A stretch of DNA of 64,000 bases from JAEUJM01 sp964635055 (GCA_964635055.1 CAZWMT010000004.1:179541-243540); one strand, 5' to 3'. Counted from the first letter of the stretch, positions 43,495 through 52,301 are shown. Notes: a model not told the origin generated them from the sequence alone. Numbers and translations are program-made.

Positions 43495-45344
43495 GGCCCG
43501 CTCACCCCCGACGCGGTGAGGTCCGTCCCCTCGCTCCCGCCGCCCCCCTGGCCGCCACCCACGCCTGGCACCTGCTCCCCCGCCACCTGCGCATCGGTCC
43601 CACTCGCCGCCAGGATCTCCCGGTAGCGGTCGCTGGTGGCCAGCAGATGATCATGGGTGCCGTCGGCGACCACCCGGCCGTCGGCCAGCACCACCACGCG
43701 GTCGGCCAGCGCGATGGTGGCCGGTCGGTGGGCGATCACCACGGTGGTGCGGCCGGCCATCACCACCCGCATGGCGTCGCGGATCTCGTGCTCCTTGGTG
43801 GGGTCGACCGACGAGGTGGCGTCATCGAGGATCAGCACCCGGGGATCGGCCAGGATGGCCCGGGCGATGGCGATGCGTTGGCGTTGCCCCCCCGACAGCG
43901 AGAAGCCCCGCTCACCGATCTCGGTGGCGTAGCCGTCGGGCAGCCGCTCGATGAACTCGTGGGCCCCGGCCAGCCGGGCGGCCCGCTCGATGCTGTCCAC
44001 CGACGCACCCGGGTCGGCGAACGCGATGTTGCCCGCCACGCTGTCGCTGAACAGGAACGTGTCCTCGAACACGATGCCGACCGACCGCCGGAGCGAGCGC
44101 AGCGCCAGGCTGGTGACGTCGACCCCGTCGATGAGGACACGGCCTGCGTCCACGTCGTAGAAGCGGGGCAGGAGGCGGGCGATCGTGGTCTTGCCCGACC
44201 CGGTGGCGCCCACCACGGCCACGGACTCGCCGGCGGGCACGACGAGGTCGAAGCGGTCGAGGACGGGAGGTGCGCCCGGTGAGTAAGCGAACCGGACGCC
44301 CTCGAAGCGCACCTCGCCCACCGGCGCATCGGGTGAGCGTCGTTCCGGCAGGCCCGCCCCCGACGGGTGGTCGACGATCACCGGGGTGGTGTCGAGCACC
44401 TCGTGCACGCGTTCGGCGCTGGCCACCGACCGCTGCCACTGGGCCACGATCATCCCCAGCATCCGCAACGGCCAGATCAGCAGGACCACGTAGACGTTGA
44501 AGGCCACCAGCGAGCCCAGGCTGAGCTCGCCGCTCAGCACCTGGTGGCCGCCGTAGCCGAGGACGGCGATCAACCCGATGTTGGGGAGCAGGTCGAGGGC
44601 GGGCAGGTAGGTGGCCCGGATGCGGGCCGCGGCCATCGACTGGTCGTAGACCCCGTCGGCCTCCACCCGCAGCCGGTCGGCCTGCACGGGCTCGGCCCCG
44701 AAGCCCTTCACCACCCGGATGCCCGAGACGGTCTCCTCGACCACGCTGGCCAGCTCGGCCGACTCCCGCTGGATGCCCATGACGGGACCCTGCAACCGGG
44801 TCGAGAAGCGCTTGGCCAACACGTTCACGAAGGGCAGCCCCGCCAACGACAGCACCGCCAGCACGGGGTCGATCGACAACAGGATGACCGTCACCGCCAC
44901 GACCGTGAGCAGGTTGGACATGGTGAGCGGGATCAACACCACCAACTGCTGGATCTGCTGCAGGTCCGTGTTGGCGCGACTCATCAGCTCGCCGGTCTGG
45001 GACTCGTCGTGGAAGGAGAAGTGCAGACGCTGCAAGTGGGCGAACAGGCGGTCGCGGAGGTCGGTCTCGGCCCACCGGCTCTCGCGGAAGGCGAGGTAGC
45101 GCCGCATGCCGGTGAACGTGGCCGCGACCAGGCCGACGACCAGGATCGCCATCGTCCAGCGGAGCAGCGCGGCCCCGTCGTAGGGGTCGATGCCGCGGTC
45201 GATCGCCACCTTCACGAGCAGCGGGACGCTCACCTTGGCCGCGGTCCACGCCAGGCCCACCGCCACGCCGGCGGCCACGCCCTTCCACTGGCGGCGCAAC
45301 AGCGACAGGATCAGGCGCGCCCCGGGTGAGCGCTCCGTCGCCAC
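43491..45344 (-). CDS. ABC exporter subunit, degenerate ATP site
   Basis: Protein of 617 residues with six transmembrane helices, Walker A GATGSGKTT, signature LSGGQRQR and Walker B LILDDATSSVD. The residue after Walker B, usually Glu, is Asp, the mark of the degenerate site in asymmetric heterodimeric exporters. The C-terminus ends in a Gly/Ser-rich tail. GTG at 45344 starts the two-gene operon; the stop overlaps the next gene's GTG. Together with its partner it would move a hydrophobic or lipid-like substrate outward, using one productive ATP site. Confidence 0.93.
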   Translation of the reverse strand: MATERSPGARLILSLLRRQWKGVAAGVAVGLAWTAAKVSVPLLVKVAIDRGIDPYDGAALLRWTMAILVVGLVAATFTGMRRYLAFRESRWAETDLRDRLFAHLQRLHFSFHDESQTGELMSRANTDLQQIQQLVVLIPLTMSNLLTVVAVTVILLSIDPVLAVLSLAGLPFVNVLAKRFSTRLQGPVMGIQRESAELASVVEETVSGIRVVKGFGAEPVQADRLRVEADGVYDQSMAAARIRATYLPALDLLPNIGLIAVLGYGGHQVLSGELSLGSLVAFNVYVVLLIWPLRMLGMIVAQWQRSVASAERVHEVLDTTPVIVDHPSGAGLPERRSPDAPVGEVRFEGVRFAYSPGAPPVLDRFDLVVPAGESVAVVGATGSGKTTIARLLPRFYDVDAGRVLIDGVDVTSLALRSLRRSVGIVFEDTFLFSDSVAGNIAFADPGASVDSIERAARLAGAHEFIERLPDGYATEIGERGFSLSGGQRQRIAIARAILADPRVLILDDATSSVDPTKEHEIRDAMRVVMAGRTTVVIAHRPATIALADRVVVLADGRVVADGTHDHLLATSDRYREILAASGTDAQVAGEQVPGVGGGQGGGGSEGTDLTASGVSGP

Positions 45345-45439
45345 TCAGCGCATGGCGTCGGCCAACGGCCGCCACCCCTCCATCAACCGCGGGCTTCGCT
45401 CGACCGGGTGTTCACCCACCCAAATGTACGAGGTCGGCG

Positions 45440-45961
45440 CTACGGGTCGACCCGGCGCAGCTCAGCGCGGTAGCGGCGGGCACGCTCCACGTAGAGCTCG
45501 ACGGCGTCGGCGAAGGAGCCGGGCGCCACGGCGTCGAGTCGCAGCTTGGCCGGCACACCGAGCGCCATCGCCAAGCTCGGCACCTCCATGTCGTTGGCCA
45601 CGACCGCGTTGGCGCCGACGAGCGCCCCCGTGCGCACGACCGCCCGGTGCAGCACGACCGAGCCCGATCCGACCAGGCAACCGTCCTCGACGATGCATCC
45701 CTCGAGATGGGCGTTGTGGCCCACGACGCACTCCGCCCCGATCAACGTGTCGTGCGCGCCCGTGGCGTGCACCACGGTGCCGTCCTGTACGGAGGTGCGG
45801 GCACCGACGACGATGTGGCCGTCATCGCCCCGCAGCACCGCCGTCGGCCACACCGACGCGTCCGCACCGATCCGCACGAGGCCGATGACGACCGCATCGG
45901 GGTGGACGTAGGCGTCGGGGTGGATGTCGGGCACGGCGGCGCCCAGCGCGTAGACGGGCAC
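45440..45961 (-). CDS. Gamma-carbonic anhydrase-like hexapeptide protein
   Basis: Protein of 173 residues built of left-handed beta-helix hexapeptide repeats (VVIGLVRIGADASVWPTAVLRGDDGHIVVGARTSVQ). The zinc-binding His set of gamma-carbonic anhydrases is visible in DGTVVHATG, and in VVGHNAHLEGC. Such trimers interconvert CO2 and bicarbonate or act as related acyl-carrier enzymes (YrdA/CaiE-like). GTG at 45961 lies 8 bp after the flavin reductase stop, so the genes are one operon. Confidence 0.9.
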   Translation of the reverse strand: MPVYALGAAVPDIHPDAYVHPDAVVIGLVRIGADASVWPTAVLRGDDGHIVVGARTSVQDGTVVHATGAHDTLIGAECVVGHNAHLEGCIVEDGCLVGSGSVVLHRAVVRTGALVGANAVVANDMEVPSLAMALGVPAKLRLDAVAPGSFADAVELYVERARRYRAELRRVDP

Positions 45962-45969
45962 CGGGTCGA

Positions 45970-46473
45970 TCAGGCCTCGAAGCGCCCGTAGCCACCTCGG
46001 TAGAACACCAGCGGCAGCCCCTCGTTGGCGGCGTCGAGCTCGAGCACCCGACCGATCACCACGAAGTGGTCCCCTTCGTCGTGCACCCGCTCGATCGAGC
46101 AGTCGATGAAACCGAGGACGTCGGCCAGCACCGGCGAGCCCGATGCCCCGGCCCGCCATCCGATGCCGGCGAACTTGTCCTCGGACTTGCTGGCCATCAC
46201 CCGGCAGACGTCCTCCTGCTCGGACGTGAGGATGTTGGCGCAGAACCCGCCGGACGCCTCGATCAGCGGCCAGCTCGACGACGACTTCTGCGGGCAGAAC
46301 AGAACGAGCGGAGGATCGAGCGACACGGAGGAGAACGACCCGATGGCCATGCCCACCGGCTTGGCGTCGCTCATGCCCGTGATCACCGTGACCCCCGTCG
46401 GGAAGTGGCCGAGGACGTTGCGGTAGTGCGCGGCATCGATGCCGCCGGCGTCCGGGCTGGTGGGGTTGCTCAC
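45970..46473 (-). CDS. Flavin reductase (FMN-binding split-barrel) family protein
   Basis: Protein of 167 residues. FPTGVTVITGMSDAKPVGMAIGSFSSVSLDPPLVLFC at the N-terminal end and CRVMASKSEDKFAGIGW, then ADVLGFIDCSIERVHDEGDHFVVIGRVLEL, are standard for flavin:NAD(P)H oxidoreductases supplying reduced FMN/FAD to two-component monooxygenases. No partner oxygenase is adjacent. GTG at 46473 has AGGAG upstream. It is upstream of the carbonic anhydrase-like gene in the same transcript. Confidence 0.92.
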   Translation of the reverse strand: MSNPTSPDAGGIDAAHYRNVLGHFPTGVTVITGMSDAKPVGMAIGSFSSVSLDPPLVLFCPQKSSSSWPLIEASGGFCANILTSEQEDVCRVMASKSEDKFAGIGWRAGASGSPVLADVLGFIDCSIERVHDEGDHFVVIGRVLELDAANEGLPLVFYRGGYGRFEA

Positions 46474-46503
46474 TCGTGGGCTCCTCTCGGCGTCGCCGAG
46501 ACC

Positions 46504-47364
46504 TTAGTGAGCGACGGGGACCGACGAGCTCAACGACACGGTGAGCCCCTCGCTGGCGCACACGACCTCCTCCAGGCCGACGTCGTCAGCCAGCCGCTGG
46601 GCGTAGGCGACCAGCCCGTCGAGCGCCCCGTCGTCGTGGGTGGGGTCGTGGTGGAACAGCATCAGGCGGCGGGCGCCGGCCTCGCGGGCCACGTGGACGG
46701 CGTAGTCGATCGTGCAGTGCCCCCAATGGGCCTTCTCGGCGAACTCCTCGCGCGTGTACTGCGCGTCGTGGATGAGGAGGTCGACCCCGTCACACAGCTC
46801 GAGCACCGAGTCGGCGACTGCGAACCCGCCGTCGAGGGGCTGCTGGTGGTCGCTGACGTAGGCGACGCTGACACCGTCCCAGTCCACGCGATAGCCGTTG
46901 GTGAGGCCCACGTGGGGCACCTCGCGCGCCCGCACCTTGGCGTCGCCGATCACCATGTCGGTGTCGACCACGTCGTGGAAGGTGACCTCGCCGCCGAGAT
47001 CGGCGATGCCGACGGGGAAGTACGGCGGGCACATGAAGGTGGCGAAGGCACCCTCGAGGTCGAGCCCGGGCTGGGAGGGGCCGTAGATGTCGAGGTGGGC
47101 GCCGGGCCGGTGCAACGGGGCGAAGAACGGCAGGCCCTGCACGTGGTCCCAGTGCAGGTGGGTGATGAGCGCCGAGCCACGGAACGGGACCTCGGGGTCG
47201 AGGGACTCCCCCCAGAACCGGAGACCCGTGCCCAGGTCGAGCACGATGGGGTCGGCCCCGGGCGCCTCGAGCACGACGCAGGCGGTGTTGCCGCCGTAGC
47301 GCTGGTTGGCGGCGCACGGGCAGGGGGTTGAGCCCCGGACCCCGAAGAAGGTGACGTTGAGCAG
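46504..47364 (-). CDS. MBL-fold hydrolase (RNase Z-like/PhnP-like) with probable CTG start
   Basis: Protein of about 286 residues. It begins with the family sequence NVTFFGVRGSTPCP, which marks the start of this MBL group. Metal motifs are THLHWDH, later His residues, IHDAQYT with Asp, and a final FHHDPTHDD. The first in-frame candidate codon near the motif is CTG at 47364, preceded at the right distance by AAAAGGGGGGGG; no ATG, GTG or TTG occurs in frame between it and the upstream region except far upstream at 47463. So a rare CTG start is likely. A TAGGCT -10-like box lies at 47390-47395. Confidence 0.85.
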   Translation of the reverse strand: MLNVTFFGVRGSTPCPCAANQRYGGNTACVVLEAPGADPIVLDLGTGLRFWGESLDPEVPFRGSALITHLHWDHVQGLPFFAPLHRPGAHLDIYGPSQPGLDLEGAFATFMCPPYFPVGIADLGGEVTFHDVVDTDMVIGDAKVRAREVPHVGLTNGYRVDWDGVSVAYVSDHQQPLDGGFAVADSVLELCDGVDLLIHDAQYTREEFAEKAHWGHCTIDYAVHVAREAGARRLMLFHHDPTHDDGALDGLVAYAQRLADDVGLEEVVCASEGLTVSLSSSVPVAH

Positions 47365-47389
47365 CGGTTCCCCCCCCTTTTCTGACGCA

Positions 47390-47395
47390 AGCCTA
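47390..47395 (-). promoter_or_regulatory. Possible -10 box of the MBL gene
   Basis: TAGGCT on the minus strand, 25 nt before the CTG start; a short leader would include the G-rich ribosome-binding site. The 125 bp between this box and the next gene contain nothing else I can recognise. Confidence 0.4.
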
Positions 47396-47519
47396 ACGAC
47401 ATCGAGCGGCCCGCGGGCTCCACGGCGGGGCCGCGTTGCCGCGACGGAGCATCGAAGCCTCACCCCCGGAGGCCGTCGACCGGCAGCACGTGGTCGGGGG
47501 CGAGGCAGCGCCCGCGGCC

Positions 47520-48449
47520 CTACCCGGCCGCGGTGGTGGTCGTGTCGGCTGCGCTGGTGGTGGTCTGGGGCCCCGTGGTCGTGGTGGTGTCGCCCGCGGT
47601 GGTCGTCGTGGTGTCACCGCCTCCACCACTCACGGTGGTGTCGGTCGTGGACGGGTCCTCGCTGGGCACGAAGGCATCCTCGGTGATCCGATCGTCGTCG
47701 GGCAGGAAAGCGTCGGGCACCTGATCCTCACCGAGGAACCCGCGCAGCACCGCCATGTGCCGGCCCTCGACGCCACCGATGCCCATGATCGCCTGGCGCA
47801 GCAGGCTGGTGCTGAACTGACCCGTCGCCCAGGCGTAGGTCTCGGCCGCGGCCGTCTCGACGGTGAGCGCCAACTCGATCGCGCTGTCCTCGTCGGTGAG
47901 GGCGTCGATGAGCGGGGCGAGGACCTCGTCCTGCACGACCGTGTTGGCCTCGGTGTACTCGGTGCCGCCCGCGTCCACGGTGGCGGCCTGGAGGGCCGCA
48001 CGGTGGTCGTCGTGCTGATCACGGAACAACGTGGCCGCGGTGAGCACGTCCTCGGTGGTGAACAGGTCCTGGTCGATGGCCGTCTGGTACGCGTTCACCG
48101 CCAGGATCTCGAGCGACGTGGCCGTGCGCAGGAGCTGCAGGTCGAGGTCGGCCGCAGCCGGGTCGGCCGTGGTGGTGGTGAGGTTCGACGCGGCGCCGCT
48201 CTCGGCGACCTCGGCTGCGTCGCTGCCGCACGCGGCCAGCACCGCGGCGCCGAGGACGCTCACCCCGCCGATCTTCAGGAAGCCGCGCCGGGTGGGCACC
48301 CCGAGCAGCTGCGCCTTGACCGACGCCGGGACGTCCTCGCGGCCCGCGAACACGCGCATCAGCGCCTCGCGCCACGGCCGCATCGCCGCGGTGTGATCCG
48401 TGCGGGAGGCCACCAGCTGACGCCGCACCTCGTCTCGGGAGTGCTCCAT
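47520..48449 (-). CDS. Secreted ferritin-like protein with Thr-rich tail (second copy)
   Basis: Protein of 309 residues. A twin-arginine motif (TRRGFLKIG) about residue 53 leads into a hydrophobic stretch and the lipobox LAAC, indicating Tat export and lipidation. The soluble part is a four-helix ferritin-like domain with iron-ligand Glu/His residues in TSLEILAVNAYQ, RDQHDDHRAAL, ETAAAETYAWAT and VEGRHMAVLRG. The C-terminal 50 residues are low-complexity Thr/Gly/Asp (TTTTTAGDTTTTT). It probably stores or oxidises iron at the cell surface. ATG at 48449 begins 40 bp after the related gene ends. Confidence 0.85.
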   Translation of the reverse strand: MEHSRDEVRRQLVASRTDHTAAMRPWREALMRVFAGREDVPASVKAQLLGVPTRRGFLKIGGVSVLGAAVLAACGSDAAEVAESGAASNLTTTTADPAAADLDLQLLRTATSLEILAVNAYQTAIDQDLFTTEDVLTAATLFRDQHDDHRAALQAATVDAGGTEYTEANTVVQDEVLAPLIDALTDEDSAIELALTVETAAAETYAWATGQFSTSLLRQAIMGIGGVEGRHMAVLRGFLGEDQVPDAFLPDDDRITEDAFVPSEDPSTTDTTVSGGGGDTTTTTAGDTTTTTGPQTTTSAADTTTTAAG

Positions 48450-48489
48450 GGTTGTGTCGTTCCTCTCGTCTCGGGTCGTCTCAGGGCGA

Positions 48490-49218
48490 TCAGCTGTTGA
48501 CCGGGTACTCGGTGGGGCTGAGCGCCCCGTCCTGGCCCTGGAACGTCGGCACGTACTCGGTGAGGTCCTGGCCGAGGGCCTGGCCCAGCACCACCGCGTG
48601 CTGCGACTCGATGGGCAGGATCGTGGCCACCGCCTGGGCGGCGTCACGGTCCTGGAGGATCCCGAGGCTGTAGAAGTACGTGGCCGCGGCACCGTTCTCG
48701 AGGTCCTGGGCGATCTGCAGCAGCGCGTCCTGGTCGGTGGCCTCGGCGATCTGGGGCGAGAAGACGTCCAGCACCGCCTGGTTGGCCTCGTTCGTCGCCG
48801 CATCCCCCGCGAAGCTCGCGAACTCGGCGGCGTGCTCGTCGTGGTGGCCCGAGAAGGTGTCGGCCACCTCGGCCACGGCGCCATCGAGCAGACCGGTGTC
48901 GATCACCGCGCCGTAGGCCGCGACCGCGGCCAGCTCGACGCTCTGGGCGAACGCCGCGAGGTCGGCGTCGGTGAGCACCTCCGACGCCCACGCCGCCGGC
49001 ATGAGGCGGGAGGCGGGCACCAGCGTGGAGCCCAGGGTGAGCACGGCGCCCCCCAGGCCGGCGTTGCGCAGGAACCGACGGCGGCTGGCAGCCAGGCGGC
49101 GGCCCGTGTCACCCAGGTGCACCTCGGCGAGGTCCTCGTGGATGGTGGCCATGGCCTCGTGGTGCTGGTCGTCGACGTCAGCGGCCAGCTGACGCAACGC
49201 ACGCGTGGTGATCTCCAC
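48490..49218 (-). CDS. Secreted ferritin-like protein (first copy)
   Basis: Protein of 242 residues with an RRRFLRNAGLGGAVLTLG twin-arginine signal about residues 46-64. The mature part has a ferritin-like helical bundle with ligand residues in SVELAAVAAYG, SGHHDEHAAEFASF, ENGAAATYFYSLG and IESQHAVVLGQAL. It is paralogous to the next gene and encoded in the same direction. Start at GTG 49218. Its upstream neighbour is a cupredoxin, also exported, so the set suggests a metal or redox process outside the membrane. Confidence 0.85.
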   Translation of the reverse strand: MEITTRALRQLAADVDDQHHEAMATIHEDLAEVHLGDTGRRLAASRRRFLRNAGLGGAVLTLGSTLVPASRLMPAAWASEVLTDADLAAFAQSVELAAVAAYGAVIDTGLLDGAVAEVADTFSGHHDEHAAEFASFAGDAATNEANQAVLDVFSPQIAEATDQDALLQIAQDLENGAAATYFYSLGILQDRDAAQAVATILPIESQHAVVLGQALGQDLTEYVPTFQGQDGALSPTEYPVNS

Positions 49219-49303
49219 CGGTGGGGCTCCTTGTGTGGGTGTGCGGTGATCGGTCCTGCATGGATCTTGTCGGGGCGAGGCCCCCCGGCGCTAACCGTGC
49301 GCC

Positions 49304-49348
49304 AACGGCAGCCGCCGGCGGGGGCTCCCCGCCGGCGGCGCAGCCGTT
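49304..49348 (-). terminator. Long hairpin after the cupredoxin gene
   Basis: A perfect 13-bp stem GCCGCCGGCGGGG with complement around GCT, extended by an outer AACGGC/GCCGTT pair (internal loop of 1 and 3 bases), 43 bp past the stop codon. There is no U-tract. This separates the cupredoxin unit from the ferritin-like genes. Confidence 0.7.
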
Positions 49349-49390
49349 CCCTCGGTCACGCGTCGAGCGCGTGGCGGACGGTCGGGACGG

Positions 49391-49846
49391 TCAGGAGGTG
49401 ACCGTCACGGTGCCGGTCATCTGGCTGTGGATGTTGCAGTGGTAGGTGAAGTCGCCGGCCTCGTCGAAGGTCTGCTCGAACGTGGCGTCGGGGTCGATGT
49501 TGCCGGAGTCGAACGAGTCGTCGTCGGCGGTCACCGTGTGGGCGAACCCGTCCCGATTGGTCCACGTCACCGTGTCACCGGCGGTGATCTCGATGGGGTC
49601 CGGCGTGAAGGTGAAGTCCTGGATCACCGGGGCGGTCGGCTCGGCGGGGGTGTCTGAGGCGCTGGCCTCGGTCGTGTCGGAGCTGCCGTAGTCGGTGGAC
49701 GACCCTGCCGCCGCGGTCGTCGTCGAGCCGTCGCCCGAGCCGCTCTCGTCGTCACCACTGCTGCCGCACGCGGCCACCGCGAACAGCAGCACGCCGGCCA
49801 CCGCCAGTGCGAGCAGCCGTCGGGTCACCCTCCGTTGCTGGTGCAT
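49391..49846 (-). CDS. Cupredoxin (plastocyanin-like) lipoprotein
   Basis: Protein of 151 residues. Signal peptide with lipobox AVAAC (Cys27) followed by a Ser/Thr/Asp-rich linker and a plastocyanin-like domain from about residue 73. Type 1 copper ligands are present: His in DGFAHTV, Cys, His and Met in YHCNIHSQMTG. It shuttles electrons at the outer face of the membrane. It lies immediately downstream of the anti-sigma/sigma pair on the same strand and is a candidate target of that sigma factor. Confidence 0.92.
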   Translation of the reverse strand: MHQQRRVTRRLLALAVAGVLLFAVAACGSSGDDESGSGDGSTTTAAAGSSTDYGSSDTTEASASDTPAEPTAPVIQDFTFTPDPIEITAGDTVTWTNRDGFAHTVTADDDSFDSGNIDPDATFEQTFDEAGDFTYHCNIHSQMTGTVTVTS

Positions 49847-49899
49847 GTGTGTGTTACCCCCGGGTCGTGGATGGGATGTGTCCCCGCATCTTGCCCTTC

Positions 49900-50775
49900 T
49901 CAGGAGGGCAGTGTGGTGTCATCCGCGTTCCGGTCGATCTCGCCGGAGACCAACGGGTCGGTGGTCGGCTGGTCCGACCCTCCTGCCGGCTCGCTCGTGA
50001 CGGCCAGTCCGGTGACGGGATCCTCGACGTGGAACACCACCACACCCGGCTCGGGGCCCAGCAGGCCGAGCGACACGGCCCGGGTGCCGGCCAGGCCCCA
50101 CAGCTGGTAGGTGGTCCGCGGCGCGGCGCCGGGAAGGGGGTCGCCCAGCAGGTACCCCACGCCGCCCTCGGTCACCACGGCCCGCACCACGAGCCCGGCG
50201 TCCGGCGAGGACAGGCGCACCACCGTCGACGACGGGTCGGCCAGGGCCTCCGCCGCCGAGCGGTCGTCCTGGCTGCTCCGGACCTGGGCAGCGAGGTCGT
50301 CCACCCGCTCCTGCTGGTGCCGGATGGTGAGCACGCCCGCGGCGCCGGCCAGCAGGACCAGGGCGGCGGCGATCGCGGTCAGCACGATCGCCCCCCGTGG
50401 CCACCGGGCGGCGCCGGCGCCATGTCGGCCGCCGGCGGGGAAGGCCACCACGCCGCCGTCCTCGCTCTCGTCGCCCCCGGCAGCGGGAGCGGGAGCGGGA
50501 GCGGGAGCGGGACGGGGACCGGGACCAGCGACAGCGAGCGGCGTGGCATCGTCGTCGTCCAGCGAATCGGCGATGCGACCCCAGAGATCGACCGGCGCCG
50601 GGGCACCGGCGTTGCCGAGCAGCGTGGCCACCGACCGGTGGGACTCGACCTCGGCGCGGCACTGGGGGCATTCGGCCAGGTGGCGCTCGACGGCGAGGGC
50701 CTCGTCGGGCTCCACCGCATCGAGGGCGTAGACGCCCAGCAGCTCCTGCAGTTCCCCGTGGGTCATCTCGGTCAT
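49900..50775 (-). CDS. Anti-sigma factor, RskA/zinc-finger type
   Basis: Protein of 291 residues. The N-terminal cytoplasmic domain has the anti-sigma Zn motif HLAECPQC (His32, Cys36, Cys39), then a Pro/Ala repeat encoded by a 6-bp tandem repeat, one transmembrane helix about residues 128-150, and an extracytoplasmic RskA-type domain with TYQLWGLAG and PEPGVVVFHVED. It should bind and silence the ECF sigma factor encoded just upstream, and release it when a surface signal triggers proteolysis. Its start overlaps the sigma gene stop by 4 bp. Confidence 0.92.
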   Translation of the reverse strand: MTEMTHGELQELLGVYALDAVEPDEALAVERHLAECPQCRAEVESHRSVATLLGNAGAPAPVDLWGRIADSLDDDDATPLAVAGPGPRPAPAPAPAPAAGGDESEDGGVVAFPAGGRHGAGAARWPRGAIVLTAIAAALVLLAGAAGVLTIRHQQERVDDLAAQVRSSQDDRSAAEALADPSSTVVRLSSPDAGLVVRAVVTEGGVGYLLGDPLPGAAPRTTYQLWGLAGTRAVSLGLLGPEPGVVVFHVEDPVTGLAVTSEPAGGSDQPTTDPLVSGEIDRNADDTTLPS

Positions 50776-51350
50776 GCCCCTGCTCCGATCCCGAGGGCGT
50801 CCAGCGAGCCCCGCAAGCGGGTCAGGCCGGCACGAATGCGGCTCTTCACGGTTCCCTCCGGCTCGCCGAGGATCGTCGCCACCTCGCGGTAGGTGTAACC
50901 GCCGAAGTACGCGAGCACGATTGCCGATCGCTGCTCCTCGGGCAAGGCCCCCAGCGCACCGGAGATCTTGTCGGACACCTCGAGGTCCCACACCTCGCGC
51001 TCGAGGTCGTAGTCGCCCACCGCCGTGCGCCGAGCGTCGCGCTCCTCACGGTTGCGGCGCGACTCCTCGGACCGGATCATGTCCACCGCCCGGCCGTGGG
51101 ACTGGGCCAGGAGGAACGAGCGCAGCGAGCCCCGGTCGGGATCGAACCGATCGGGCTGCTTCCACAGCCGCAGGAAGATCTCCTGCACCACCTCCTCGGC
51201 GGCGGCGTCGTCCCGCAGCAGCCGCCGGGCCAGGCCGTGCACGGCGCCGCCGTGGCGCCGGTAGGCCTCGGCAAGTGCATCCTGGTCGTACCGGGCCACG
51301 GCGAACACCAGTGCCGCGTCTCCCAGGGTCGAAACGTCGGGTGGCGCCAT
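50772..51350 (-). CDS. ECF RNA polymerase sigma factor (SigK-like)
   Basis: Protein of 192 residues. Region 2 is visible in EEVVQEIFLRLWKQPDRFDPDRGSLRSFLLAQSHGRAVDMIR, and region 4 in LPEEQRSAIVLAYFGGYTYREVATILGEPEGTVKSRIRAGL, together typical of ECF sigma factors that recognise a GGAAC/ CGTC-type promoter. It is co-transcribed with the anti-sigma factor and the cupredoxin follows, so copper or redox stress at the surface is the likely signal. ATG at 51350. Confidence 0.95.
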   Translation of the reverse strand: MAPPDVSTLGDAALVFAVARYDQDALAEAYRRHGGAVHGLARRLLRDDAAAEEVVQEIFLRLWKQPDRFDPDRGSLRSFLLAQSHGRAVDMIRSEESRRNREERDARRTAVGDYDLEREVWDLEVSDKISGALGALPEEQRSAIVLAYFGGYTYREVATILGEPEGTVKSRIRAGLTRLRGSLDALGIGAGA

Positions 51351-51422
51351 CAGGGGCTGTTCGGCGCCGTCCGTCCTCCCGGATGGGCCTTCACCGAAGA
51401 ATCTCGCGACCGGCTCCCCGCC

Positions 51423-52301
51423 TCAGGGAGCCAGCGCGAACCGGCCACCGGCGTCGACGACGAGCCCGTCGGCCACCAGCGTGGCGGCCACCCGCCGGGC
51501 CCTCCCCGGGTCGTCGGGCCAGCCCATGGCATCGGCCAGGTCGTCGATCGCGACCGGGCCTCCGCGTAGCGCGTGGACCAGACGCCCACGGCCCTGGCGG
51601 TCCGAGCCGGCGAAGCGGCTCTGGCCGGCGCTGACACCGGCCGACCCGACCGCCGGGTCGGGGGCGACGTTGTCCGCCGCGGCCCAGGTACAGCCCGCCG
51701 CGAGCGGACACTCGCCACAGCGGGGGGCCCGAGCGGTGCAGACGCCGGCCCCGAGGTCGAGCATGCCCTGGTTCCAGGCCCAGGCCCTCCCGGGGGGCAG
51801 CCAGGCGTCGGCACCGCGCTGCGCCTCCGCCGCGGTGAGGGGCCCACCGGCTCGCCGGGCGAGGACGCGGGCCACGTTCGTGTCCACGACCGCCGCGTCC
51901 TGCTCGAAGGCGAAGGCCAGGACCGCTCGCGCGGTGTACGGGCCCACCCCCGGGAGGGCCAGGAGGTGCTCGAGCCGGTCGGGCACGCTGCCGCCATGAC
52001 GCTCGACCATCGCGGCGGCGGCCCGGTGCAGTTGCGCGGCGCGCCGGTTGTAGCCCAAGCCGGCCCAGAGCGTGACCACCTCGGACTGCGGCGCGGCCGC
52101 GCACGTCGCCGGGGTCGGGAAGCGTCCCAGGAAGGCGTGGTACTTCGGCACCACCCGCGCCACCTGCGTCTGCTGCAGCATCGCCTCGCTCACCAGCACC
52201 GCCCAGGGGTCTCGGGTCCGGCGCCAGGGCAGGTCGCGGTGCTCCCGCGCCGCCCAGCGCAGCAGCGCGTCCTGCTCCGCGGTCAGGGAGCCGTCCGGCA
52301 C
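51423..52301 (-). CDS. mutY: A/G-specific adenine glycosylase MutY
   Basis: Protein of 292 residues. It excises adenine opposite 8-oxoguanine. Motifs: WRRTRDPWAVLVSEAMLQQTQV with catalytic Glu39, HhH LPGVGPYTA (116-124), catalytic Asp140 in VVDTNVARV, and the Fe-S loop C-x6-C-x2-C-x5-C in CTARAPRCGECPLAAGC. The C-terminal part lacks a standard NUDIX-like domain and instead ends in a short winged-helix-like region, as in other actinobacterial MutY proteins. GTG at 52301 overlaps the methyltransferase gene by 19 bp. Confidence 0.93.
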   Translation of the reverse strand: MPDGSLTAEQDALLRWAAREHRDLPWRRTRDPWAVLVSEAMLQQTQVARVVPKYHAFLGRFPTPATCAAAPQSEVVTLWAGLGYNRRAAQLHRAAAAMVERHGGSVPDRLEHLLALPGVGPYTARAVLAFAFEQDAAVVDTNVARVLARRAGGPLTAAEAQRGADAWLPPGRAWAWNQGMLDLGAGVCTARAPRCGECPLAAGCTWAAADNVAPDPAVGSAGVSAGQSRFAGSDRQGRGRLVHALRGGPVAIDDLADAMGWPDDPGRARRVAATLVADGLVVDAGGRFALAP

